A stretch of 12,424 nt of DNA from Acidobacteriota bacterium (lineage in GTDB: Bacteria; Acidobacteriota; Terriglobia; Acidiferrales; UBA7541). Below, one piece after another: positions 1 to 6,369 of this stretch. The stretch is taken from the NCBI GenBank assembly GCA_016179005.1, contig JACOSF010000232.1, positions 1 to 12,424 on the forward strand, written 5' to 3'. Each line of letters opens with the position of its first letter. Position 1 is the stretch's first letter. A program made the position numbers and the translations under genes. The notes under the pieces were generated by a model, which saw nothing but the letters and a program-made list of their open reading frames with translations, made no database searches and was not told the DNA's origin.

Positions 1-1
1 G

Positions 2-1291
2 AAGCGCGGCATCGAGAAGGCCGTGGAAGTGGCGTGCGAGGAAATCAAGAAGCTGCACCGCGACGTCAAGGGCGACATGATCGCGCAGGTGGGCACCATC
101 TCCGCGAACAACGACAAGCAGATCGGCAGCATCATCGCCGAGGCCATGAAGAAGGTGGGCAAGGACGGCGTGATCACCGTCGAAGAATCGAAGACGATGG
201 AGACGACGCTGGAGGTCGTGGAAGGCATGCAGTTCGACCGCGGCTACCTCTCGCCCTACTTCGTCACCGACCCCGAGCGCATGGACTGCGTGCTGGAGGA
301 TGTGCGCATCCTGATCCACGAGAAGAAAATCAGCTCGATGAAGGACCTGCTGCCGTTGCTGGAGCAGATCGCCAAGATGGGCAAGCCGCTGCTGATCATC
401 GCTGAGGACGTGGAGGGCGAGGCCCTGGCGACCCTGGTGGTGAACAAGCTGCGCGGGACGCTGCAGTGCGCCGCCGTGAAGGCGCCGGGCTTCGGTGACC
501 GTCGCAAGGCCATGCTCGAAGACATCGCCACCCTGACGGGCGGCAAGGCCGTTACGGAAGACCTCGGCATCAAGCTGGAAAACGTGAAGGTCGAGGACCT
601 CGGCAAGGCCAAGAAAATCACCATCGACAAGGACAACACCACGATCGTCGAGGGCAGCGGCAAGCCCGGCGAGATCGAGGGCCGAGTGAAGCAGATCCGC
701 GCGCAGGTGGAAGACACCACTTCCGATTACGACCGCGAAAAGCTGCAGGAACGCCTGGCCAAGCTGGTGGGCGGCGTGGCGGTGATCAAGGTGGGCGCGG
801 CGACAGAAACCGAGCTGAAGGAAAAGAAGGCTCGCGTGGAAGACGCCATGCACGCTACTCGCGCGGCGGTCGAAGAAGGCATCGTGCCGGGCGGCGGTGT
901 GGCCCTGCTGCGGTGCGTCGCAGCGCTCGATAAGCTGAAGCTCCACGACGACGAACTAATCGGCGTGAACATCGTCAAGCGCGCGCTGGAAGAGCCCATG
1001 CGCCAGATTGTCCAGAACGCTGGGCAGGAAGGCGCCGTGGTAGTGGGCAAGGTCCGCGAGTCGAAGGAAGATAACTTCGGCTTCGACGCCGAGACCAGCG
1101 ACTACGTGGACATGATCAAAGCCGGCGTAATCGATCCGGCCAAGGTCACCCGCCTCGCGCTGCAGAACGCGGCGTCCATTGCCGGCCTGATGCTCACCAC
1201 CGAAGCGCTGGTAGCAGAAATCAAGGAAGACGACAAGAAGGCCGCGGCAATGCCCGGTGGGCACGGCGGCGGCATGGGCGGAATGTACTAA
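2..1291 (+). CDS. groEL: Chaperonin GroEL (Hsp60), 5'-truncated by window edge
   Basis: This is the 60-kDa chaperonin subunit, which forms double seven-membered rings and folds cytosolic proteins in an ATP-dependent cycle with GroES. The frame is open from base 2 (KRGIEKAVEVA), which corresponds to about residue 117 of E. coli GroEL, so roughly the first 115 residues, including the first ATP-binding loop, lie outside the window. The 429 visible residues contain hallmark stretches in order: AQVGTISAN, VITVEES, VVEGMQFDRGYLSPYF, LLIIAEDVEGEALATLVVN, VKAPGFGDRRKAML, TSDYDREKLQERLAKL, GGVAVIKVGAATE, and VIDPAKVTR, which holds the ATPase aspartate. It ends in a short Gly/Met tail (GGHGGGMGGMY), shorter than many GroEL tails and closing with Tyr. 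The internal ATG at base 23 is not the start. A terminator follows at about 1371-1410. groES is not visible. Identification is essentially certain. Confidence 0.98.
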   Translation, partial: KRGIEKAVEVACEEIKKLHRDVKGDMIAQVGTISANNDKQIGSIIAEAMKKVGKDGVITVEESKTMETTLEVVEGMQFDRGYLSPYFVTDPERMDCVLEDVRILIHEKKISSMKDLLPLLEQIAKMGKPLLIIAEDVEGEALATLVVNKLRGTLQCAAVKAPGFGDRRKAMLEDIATLTGGKAVTEDLGIKLENVKVEDLGKAKKITIDKDNTTIVEGSGKPGEIEGRVKQIRAQVEDTTSDYDREKLQERLAKLVGGVAVIKVGAATETELKEKKARVEDAMHATRAAVEEGIVPGGGVALLRCVAALDKLKLHDDELIGVNIVKRALEEPMRQIVQNAGQEGAVVVGKVRESKEDNFGFDAETSDYVDMIKAGVIDPAKVTRLALQNAASIAGLMLTTEALVAEIKEDDKKAAAMPGGHGGGMGGMY

Positions 1292-1296
1292 AAGCA

Positions 1297-1338
1297 GGGA
1301 TCGGGGACCGGGGGTCAGGGATCAGGAATCAGGGAAAA
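1297..1338. repeat. Heptanucleotide tandem repeat, GGGATCA type
   Basis: Directly after groEL, six consecutive 7-base units can be read without gaps: GGGATCG, GGGACCG, GGGGTCA, GGGATCA, GGAATCA, GGGAAAA. The copies are degenerate but the 7-bp register is exact. It lies in the groEL 3' intergenic region, upstream of the terminator. It is one of four 7-bp-period tracts in this window. No coding role is apparent. Confidence 0.8.
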
Positions 1339-1370
1339 CAAAACCCCGGCTCGAAGGCCGACTCCAAATC

Positions 1371-1410
1371 AAGGGGCGCGATGCAGGAATGCAGAGCGCC
1401 CCTTTTGTTT
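1371..1410 (+). terminator. Rho-independent terminator after groEL
   Basis: The arms AAGGGGCGC (1371-1379) and GCGCCCCTT (1396-1404) are perfectly complementary over 9 bp. The interval can form a second short stem, TGCA (1382-1385) with TGCA (1390-1393) around a GGAA loop. The 3' arm runs into TTTTGTTT (1403-1410). This is the classical intrinsic terminator layout, about 80 bases past the groEL stop, and it separates groEL from the phosphate operon. Confidence 0.85.
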
Positions 1411-1447
1411 GCGTAGAATGGGCCGAATGCGAGGGCATTCTGGCAAC

Positions 1448-1476
1448 TTGCCTGGTGGACGGGCGTCGGGTATAGT
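1448..1476 (+). promoter_or_regulatory. Sigma70-type promoter for the DUF47-PiT operon
   Basis: The -35 box TTGCCT (1448-1453) and the -10 box TATAGT (1471-1476) are separated by exactly 17 bases. Each hexamer matches the consensus at four or five positions. Transcription would begin near 1483, giving a leader of about 30 bases before the ATG at 1515. It sits between the groEL terminator and the first gene of the operon. I see no obvious Pho box. Confidence 0.7.
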
Positions 1477-1514
1477 CCACTGCTCGGTTGTGTTCCTCCC
1501 AGGAGAATAACGCC

Positions 1515-2141
1515 ATGCCAGGAATGCTCAGCAAGATCCTTCCGCGCGAGGAAACCTTCTTTCAAATGTTTGTCGAGCTGGCGGAGAACATCCATGCCGG
1601 CGCGAAAGCCATTTTGGACCTGCTGGAGAATTTCAGTAATGTTCCAGTGCAGGTGGAACTCATCAAGAGCCTGGAACACAAGGGCGACAACATCACCCAC
1701 GCGGTGATGAAGCGCCTGGACCAGTCGTTCATCACTCCGTTCGACCGCGAAGACATCCACGAGCTGTGCAGCCAGATTGACGACGTGCTGGACTTGACCG
1801 ACGCGGCGGCGAGCCGGCTGGTGACCTACCGGGTGGAAAGCATCCGGCCGGGCGTGGTGGACCTGGCCAAGGTCCTCGAGCAGGCCACCCGGGAGGTCGT
1901 CGCGGCCGTCAGGCAACTTGAAAAGCACAACCACATTCTCGACCACTGCATCGAGATCAACCGGCTGGAAAACGAAGGCGACCGCCTGAGCCGGGCGCTG
2001 ATCGCGCTGCTCTTCGATGAAGAGAAGGACCCGGTGCAGATCATCAAGTGGAAAGAAATCATCGAAGTCCTGGAAACGGCCATTGATAAGTGCGAGGACG
2101 TCGCCAACGTGATTGAGTCGGTGACGCTGAAGAGCGCCTGA
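1515..2141 (+). CDS. DUF47 / PhoU-like Pit accessory protein
   Basis: This 208-residue all-helical protein belongs to the DUF47 (PhoU-related) family, whose genes typically sit beside PiT permeases and are thought to modulate phosphate uptake. Family traits visible are the opening LPREETFFQMFVELAENIHAGAKAILDLL, then IKSLEHKGDNITHAVMKRLDQSFITPFDREDIHELCSQIDDVLDLTDAAASRL, and a second helical half with INRLENEGDRLSRALIALLFDEEKDPVQIIKWKEIIEVLETAIDKCEDVANVIESV. The two E-(H/N)-(K/E)-GD motifs are the repeated acidic, probably metal-binding, motifs of PhoU-like folds. I chose ATG 1515 because AGGAG lies at 1501-1505 with 9-base spacing. An upstream TTG at 1488 would overlap the ribosome-binding site. 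The protein has no signal peptide and is cytosolic. Pit begins 77 bases downstream. Family assignment is firm; the regulatory role is by analogy with characterised orfA-pit type operons. Confidence 0.92.
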   Translation: MPGMLSKILPREETFFQMFVELAENIHAGAKAILDLLENFSNVPVQVELIKSLEHKGDNITHAVMKRLDQSFITPFDREDIHELCSQIDDVLDLTDAAASRLVTYRVESIRPGVVDLAKVLEQATREVVAAVRQLEKHNHILDHCIEINRLENEGDRLSRALIALLFDEEKDPVQIIKWKEIIEVLETAIDKCEDVANVIESVTLKSA

Positions 2142-2218
2142 GCCCTCGCCTCCCATGAAACACTACCCAGCGCCCGCGGGCCGCGACCCGCGAGGGGCAC
2201 CCTCCGCGGAGACACGGA

Positions 2219-3214
2219 ATGGATAGCAGTGCGCTGCTGTTCGTCATCATCGGGATTACGCTGCTGTTCGAGTTTTCGAACGGCTGGCACGACGCGGCGA
2301 ATTCCATCGCCACCATCGTATCGACGCGCGTGCTCAAGCCGTTGCCCGCGGTGGCGTGGGCGGCGTTCTGGAATTTCGTTGCGGCGTTTACGTTTGGAAC
2401 CGCAGTGGCCAAGACGATGGGCAAGGGACTGGTGCACCTGGACATGGTGAACCAGCAGGTGCTGCTGGCGGGGCTGCTGGGCGCGATTCTGTGGAACCTG
2501 ATCACGCTCTACCTGGGAATCCCGACGAGCTCGTCGCATGCGCTGATGGGCGGCTACGGAGGCGCGGCGGTGGCCCGAGCGGGGTTTGGCGCCATCATTG
2601 TTTCGGGCTGGACCAAGCCGGTGATTTTCATATTCATCGCGCCGTTCATCGGAATGTTTGTGGCCATGATCGTGACCACGGCGACGATCTGGCTGGTGCG
2701 CAAGCAGCTGCCGAGCCATGTGGACCGGTGGTTTCGCCGCTTGCAGCTTCTTTCCGCGGCGGGCTACAGCTTCGGGCACGGCACCAACGACGCGCAAAAG
2801 GGTATGGGCATTATCACGGCCGCGCTGGTGTCCAGCGGAGCATTGTCGAAGTACGATGTGCCCTTCTGGGTGGTGATCGCGTGCCACGCCGCGATCGCCG
2901 GAGGCACCATGGCCGGGGGCTGGCGCGTGATCCGGACGATGGGACAGCGCATCACCAAGCTGAATCCGTTCGGCGGATTCGCCGCGGAAACGTCGGCGGC
3001 CATCACGCTGTTCGGCACGGCGGAATTCGGCATCCCGGTAAGCACCACGCATACGATTACCGGCGCGATCATCGGCGTCGGCTCGGCGCGACGCCTCACA
3101 GCGGTGCGCTGGGGCGTGACGCGGCGTATCATGAGTGCGTGGGTGCTGACGATTCCCGGAGCGGCGCTCTTCGGGGCGCTACTGTACGGTCTGCTGATGA
3201 ATGTGGGTAACTGA
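2219..3214 (+). CDS. pit: PiT-family inorganic phosphate transporter
   Basis: This 331-residue low-affinity inorganic phosphate permease of the inner membrane drives uptake (often as a metal-phosphate complex) with the proton or sodium gradient. The two inverted halves typical of PiT are present. The N-terminal half carries FEFSNGWHDAANSIATIVSTRVL (Asp25 and Asn28 region). The second half carries GYSFGHGTNDAQKGMGII (Asn190-Asp191). Hydrophobic segments fill most of the rest. GIPTSSSHALMGGYGG and GIPVSTTHTITGAIIGVG are the paired SS/TTH-G motifs of the family. GGAG at 2208-2211 supports the ATG at 2219. At 331 residues it is at the compact end of the family. The 77-base gap from the DUF47 gene holds a GC hairpin (2175-2192) without a T-run. 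ribBA follows at once, so co-transcription is likely. Confidence 0.95.
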   Translation: MDSSALLFVIIGITLLFEFSNGWHDAANSIATIVSTRVLKPLPAVAWAAFWNFVAAFTFGTAVAKTMGKGLVHLDMVNQQVLLAGLLGAILWNLITLYLGIPTSSSHALMGGYGGAAVARAGFGAIIVSGWTKPVIFIFIAPFIGMFVAMIVTTATIWLVRKQLPSHVDRWFRRLQLLSAAGYSFGHGTNDAQKGMGIITAALVSSGALSKYDVPFWVVIACHAAIAGGTMAGGWRVIRTMGQRITKLNPFGGFAAETSAAITLFGTAEFGIPVSTTHTITGAIIGVGSARRLTAVRWGVTRRIMSAWVLTIPGAALFGALLYGLLMNVGN

Positions 3215-3215
3215 A

Positions 3216-4400
3216 ATGTGGAAAGAAACAAACGCGTTCGCCACGGTCGAAGAAGCTCTCACGGAATTCCGCGAGGGGCGGATGATCGTCCTGGTGGACG
3301 ATGCGGACCGCGAAAATGAAGGCGACCTGACCATGGCCGCGGAGAAAATCACGCCGGAGGCCGTCAATTTCATGGCGAAATTCGGGCGCGGGCTGATTTG
3401 CCTGGCGCTGACCGAAGAGCGCTGCGAAGAACTCAGCCTGCCGATGATGTCGCCGCTGAACACCTCGAACTACGGCACGGCGTTCTGCGAATCCGTGGAC
3501 GCGCGGAAGGGCACGAGCACGGGCATCAGCGCACCGGACCGCGCCACTACGGTGCTGGCGGCGATTGATCCGAAAACGCGGCCGGCGGACCTGGCGCGGC
3601 CGGGCCACATCTTTCCGCTGCGCGCGCGGACGGGCGGCGTGCTGGTGCGCGCGGGGCAGACGGAAGCGTCGGTGGATCTGGCGCGCATTGCAGGGATGCA
3701 GCCCGCGGGCGTGATCTGCGAAATCATGAATGACGACGGCACGATGGCGCGCACGCCGCAGCTCATCGAGTTTTGCAAGCAACACGGGCTGAAGCTGCTG
3801 ACCATCGCCGACCTGATCCGCTACCGCATGCAACACGAGCGGTACGTGAAGCGGCTGGCGGAGTCGGATTTGGAGACGCGCTACGGAACGTTTCGCATGA
3901 TTGCGTACTCGAGCGAGGTGGACAACGAAGTGCACGTGGCCCTGGTGCGCGGAGACTTGCACGGAGGCGAGCCGCCGCTGGTGCGCGTGCACTCCAACTG
4001 CCTGACCGGCGACGTCTTCGCTGCAATGAGCTGCGACTGCCACGAGCTGATCGAGCAGTCGCTGAAGAAAATTGCCGCGGAAGACCGCGGCGTGTTCGTC
4101 TACCTGCACCACACGGGCCGCGGATTCGGCATCGAGGTGCCGGTGGAGGAGCCGGGGGCCGCGGCGCGCATCCGCTATCACGCGCGAGGACAACTGGACC
4201 GCGACGTCGCGCGGCAGCGCATCGTACAGCACGAGAGCGGCATCGGCGCACAAATCCTGATTGACCTGGGACTGAAATCGCTGCGCGTGCTGACCAACCA
4301 TCCGAAAAAAGTGGTCGCGCTGGACGGCTACGGCCTGACCATCACCGAACAAGTCCCCATCTCGCTGACCAACTTCCAAAAGACACACCAGGTCCTGTGA
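3216..4400 (+). CDS. ribBA: RibB-RibA fusion (DHBP synthase / GTP cyclohydrolase II-like)
   Basis: The N-terminal half (about residues 1-205) is 3,4-dihydroxy-2-butanone-4-phosphate synthase, which makes the four-carbon precursor of riboflavin from ribulose-5-phosphate. The acidic motif DDADRENEGD (29-38), the segment GTSTGISAPDRATT, RPGHIFPLRAR and ICEIMNDDGT are all intact. The C-terminal half (about 225-394) resembles GTP cyclohydrolase II: the zinc cysteines in CLTGD and CDC (C262, C273, C275) and TNHPKK are present. However, RQEGR is replaced by HHTGR, the KxxAYxLQDxGxDTVEAN stretch is unrecognisable, and the DxRxY catalytic segment before GIGAQIL reads VQHES. The usual C-terminal tail is also short. 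RibB activity is likely; RibA activity is doubtful. An earlier ATG (3201) would overlap pit by 14 bases. I prefer 3216, one base after the pit stop, but neither has a clear Shine-Dalgarno. Confidence 0.9.
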   Translation: MWKETNAFATVEEALTEFREGRMIVLVDDADRENEGDLTMAAEKITPEAVNFMAKFGRGLICLALTEERCEELSLPMMSPLNTSNYGTAFCESVDARKGTSTGISAPDRATTVLAAIDPKTRPADLARPGHIFPLRARTGGVLVRAGQTEASVDLARIAGMQPAGVICEIMNDDGTMARTPQLIEFCKQHGLKLLTIADLIRYRMQHERYVKRLAESDLETRYGTFRMIAYSSEVDNEVHVALVRGDLHGGEPPLVRVHSNCLTGDVFAAMSCDCHELIEQSLKKIAAEDRGVFVYLHHTGRGFGIEVPVEEPGAAARIRYHARGQLDRDVARQRIVQHESGIGAQILIDLGLKSLRVLTNHPKKVVALDGYGLTITEQVPISLTNFQKTHQVL

Positions 4401-4549
4401 ATACGCTGAAACGAATTCTCTTCGAGCTGCTGTGGATTGGCGTGGCTGGTGTGTGCGCGTGGTTTTTCCCGAAGACGGTGCTCGTGATTGTGGCGTTCGG
4501 CGCGGTGGCGACGATTGCGCTGCGCATGGTAGAAAAATCGTTCGAGTAG
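4397..4549 (+). CDS. Small two-helix membrane protein, unknown function
   Basis: This 50-residue frame starts with GTG at 4397, whose last bases overlap the ribBA stop (GTGA overlap), an arrangement typical of translational coupling. It ends with TAG at 4547-4549, seven bases before the convergent ComEA-like gene ends. The sequence begins MNTLKRILFELLWIGVAGVC and continues with a Phe-Phe-Pro turn, a second hydrophobic run (TVLVIVAFGAVATIALRMV) and a charged end (EKSFE). This predicts two closely spaced membrane helices with a positively charged N-terminus. I do not recognise a family. The case for it being real is the stop-start overlap, the clean hydrophobic pattern and the fit into the gap between two genes. 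The position next to ribBA gives no firm functional clue. Confidence 0.6.
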   Translation: MNTLKRILFELLWIGVAGVCAWFFPKTVLVIVAFGAVATIALRMVEKSFE

Positions 4550-4556
4550 CCGCAGT

Positions 4557-4922
4557 TCAAACAGACGAAAAACGAAAAGCGAAAATCGAAAAACGGGCAG
4601 AAGCTCGCCTTTGCGGCTTGGGAGTGGGTGGTACAACCGTGATGTAAGGACGGATCTTGGCGAGGCGTTTTTTGGTGAAGCCCGGGACAGCGAGGAGATC
4701 TTCGACTTTGCGGAAGGGGCCGCTCTTCTCGCGGAAACGCACGATGGCTTTCGCCGCGGTGGGGCCGACAGTGGGGAGTTGCTGGAGTTCCTCGACGGTG
4801 GCGGTGTTGAGGTCGAGGGGTTTGGCAGGGGGAGTTTTCTTCGATTGCGCTGCGGCGAAAGACAGCGAGGCCAGGCAAACAGCAAGAGCTGCAACGAACG
4901 CGAGTTTCCAAGCCGTTTTCAT
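4557..4922 (-). CDS. Secreted ComEA-like helix-hairpin-helix protein
   Basis: This 121-residue protein opens with a Sec signal peptide (MKTAWKLAFVAALAVCLASL, probable cleavage after the Ala run at 23-25). A short Lys/Pro linker leads into a tandem helix-hairpin-helix domain (residues about 36-96) with the hallmark LDLNTATVEELQQLPTVGP and then FREKSGPFRKVEDLLAVPGF. These hairpins bind the DNA backbone without sequence specificity. ComEA proteins capture DNA at the cell surface or in the periplasm during natural transformation, so that is the likeliest role, though no other com gene is nearby. The last residues (about 107-121, Arg/Phe/Ser-rich) are translated from a 7-bp tandem repeat and look like a tail added by the repeat, not part of the domain. 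It lies 76 bases downstream of an M16 gene on the same strand, and a palindrome pair occupies the gap. Confidence 0.85.
   Translation of the reverse strand: MKTAWKLAFVAALAVCLASLSFAAAQSKKTPPAKPLDLNTATVEELQQLPTVGPTAAKAIVRFREKSGPFRKVEDLLAVPGFTKKRLAKIRPYITVVPPTPKPQRRASARFSIFAFRFSSV
4566..4593. repeat. Heptanucleotide tandem repeat, CGAAAAN type
   Basis: Four contiguous units with an exact 7-base period: CGAAAAA, CGAAAAG, CGAAAAT, CGAAAAA. The tract lies within the 3' end of the ComEA-like gene and, read on the - strand, encodes its Phe/Arg/Ser-rich C-terminal residues. It matches in style the tracts at 7711-7738 and 7804-7831. Confidence 0.85.
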
Positions 4923-4943
4923 GACAACACCGGCACGAGAGAT

Positions 4944-5003
4944 GCCCGGCTAAAGCCGGTCGCTACATAGGCCATGAATGCCCGCCTGAAGGCGGGCGCT
5001 ACA
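4944..5003. repeat. Two REP-like palindromes with GCTACA tails
   Basis: Unit A has arms CCGGC (4946-4950) and GCCGG (4955-4959) around a TAAA loop, then TCGCTACA. Unit B has arms GCCCGCC (4980-4986) and GGCGGGC (4991-4997) around TGAA, then GCTACA (4998-5003). Both have the same architecture: GC-rich stem, four-base loop, tail GCTACA. They occupy the gap between the ComEA-like gene and the inactive M16 gene. The CTA at 4999-5001 inside the unit B tail is the stop codon (TAG) of the M16 gene on the - strand. The hairpins have no T-run, so they are not classical terminators, although they could stabilise an mRNA 3' end. Confidence 0.8.
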
Positions 5004-6369
5004 AAGGCTGGCCGTGGGGGTCGCGGATTTCGAGCGGGCCGAAGAGCGCGGTTTGCTCCTCGACCTGCGCGCGGTCGCCGACGACAACGATCTGCGCGTT
5101 GGCGGAATCGAAATGCTTGCGCGCGGCGGCGAGGACTTCGGCGCCGGTGAGCGCGTGAACATTGTCGCGATACGTCTCAAGATAATTTTCCGGCAAATTA
5201 TTCAGATAGACGGTGGCGAGCTGGCCGGCGAGGCCGTCCTGGGTGGCCAAGCCGAGAGAGAACACGCCGCTCAGATACAACTTCGTGTCGTTGAGCTCGT
5301 CGTCGCCGACGGGCAGCGCGCGCATGCGGTCGAGCTCATAAAAGATTTCGGTGAGCGTGGCGGCAACGACATCGTTGCGCACGGCCGCGGCGGCGGTGAA
5401 GTAGCCGTGCTGGCGGAGTGCGCTAACGGCGCTGCGCGGGCTGTAGGTGTAGCCCTTCTGCTCGCGAATGTTGATCACCAGGCGCGAATTGAACGCGCCG
5501 CCGAAGACGGCGTTGGCGAGCAGCAGCGGCATCCAGTCGGGATGGTGGCGCGTGATGGCGAGGTTGCCGACGAGCACCTGTGCCTGCACCGTGCCGGGCA
5601 AATGCACGAGATGCACGCGGCGGCCGCGCATTTCTGTCAGCGCGGGATAGGCAGGCTCCGGGGCCGCCGGTGCGCGCCACGAACCGAAAGCGCTCTCGAT
5701 CTGCCCCATCATACGGTCGGCAGAAAACGCGCCGACGGCGAGGAAGAGCGCGTCGCCGGGCGCGTAGAGCTTTTTGTAGCAGGCGACGATCTGCTCGCGG
5801 CGGTAGGCGGCGACCTGGGCCTCGGTGGGCGCGACCGTCGCGTAAGGATGCGCGCCGAAGAGCACCTGGCGAATGCGCTCGCCGGCGAGGAAGCCGGGCG
5901 TGGCGCGCTCAATCTTGACTTCTTCGAGGCGCTGGCGGCGCTCGCGCTCGAATTCCTCTTCGGGGAAGGAAGCGTTTTGCGCGAGGTCCGCGGCGAGCGC
6001 CAGAAGCTCAGCGGAAAATTCACTGAGGCCGGAAAAAGAAATCGCGGAGGTGTCGGCGCCGGCGGAAGTGGAAAGGTCCGCGCCCATGCGGCGGAGGTCT
6101 TCTTCAATCTGACGCAGCGAGCGCGACGTTGTGCCGACGCGGACCAGCGAGGCAGTCATCTCCGCGAGGCCGGCGGTTTCCTGCGCAGTCGAGGCGTTGC
6201 CGCGGCGGAAGAGGAGTTGCGCGTCAAACTTGGGAATGGTGTGCGATTCGACGAGCACCACCTGCATGCCGTTCGCTAGCGTGCGCTGCGTGCGGCGCGG
6301 CCAGACAACCGGGCGCTCGGGAGCAAGCGCGGGAACGGCGGCGAGATTGTCGAGCGGAGCGGTGGCCAT
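4999..6369 (-). CDS. M16B peptidase-like subunit, catalytically inactive
   Basis: This 456-residue protein has the two-domain clamshell layout of M16 metallopeptidases: an N-terminal half with LANGMQVVLVESHTIPKFD and a second half with NSRLVINIREQKGYTYSPRSA (about 305-325), the Arg/Tyr substrate-positioning motif of non-catalytic subunits. The position where HxxEH should stand reads GLAEMTASLVRVGT (67-80), so the zinc ligands and catalytic Glu are absent. Such subunits pair with an active partner, as in mitochondrial processing peptidase and bacterial M16B heterodimers. Its ATG shares one base with the stop of the active M16 gene (TGATG), and AGGGG lies seven bases before it, so coupled translation is expected. 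There is no signal peptide, so it is probably cytosolic. The stop codon lies inside a palindromic repeat. Physiological substrate unknown. Confidence 0.92.
   Translation of the reverse strand: MATAPLDNLAAVPALAPERPVVWPRRTQRTLANGMQVVLVESHTIPKFDAQLLFRRGNASTAQETAGLAEMTASLVRVGTTSRSLRQIEEDLRRMGADLSTSAGADTSAISFSGLSEFSAELLALAADLAQNASFPEEEFERERRQRLEEVKIERATPGFLAGERIRQVLFGAHPYATVAPTEAQVAAYRREQIVACYKKLYAPGDALFLAVGAFSADRMMGQIESAFGSWRAPAAPEPAYPALTEMRGRRVHLVHLPGTVQAQVLVGNLAITRHHPDWMPLLLANAVFGGAFNSRLVINIREQKGYTYSPRSAVSALRQHGYFTAAAAVRNDVVAATLTEIFYELDRMRALPVGDDELNDTKLYLSGVFSLGLATQDGLAGQLATVYLNNLPENYLETYRDNVHALTGAEVLAAARKHFDSANAQIVVVGDRAQVEEQTALFGPLEIRDPHGQPL

Noticed and set aside
2173..2195. Hairpin CGCGGG/CCCGCG between the DUF47 and pit genes as a terminator
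   Set aside because: It has no T-run and only a 6-bp stem. It could influence pit translation but cannot be called a terminator.
1826..3052. A 408-residue - strand frame across the DUF47 and pit genes
   Set aside because: It crosses two conserved genes and the intergenic hairpin and has an Arg/His-rich composition without domains, so it is a shadow frame.
3129..4388. A 419-residue open frame antisense to ribBA
   Set aside because: It has Arg/His/Ala-rich composition with no recognisable domain and lies opposite a well-conserved gene. It reflects the scarcity of stop codons in GC-rich DNA.
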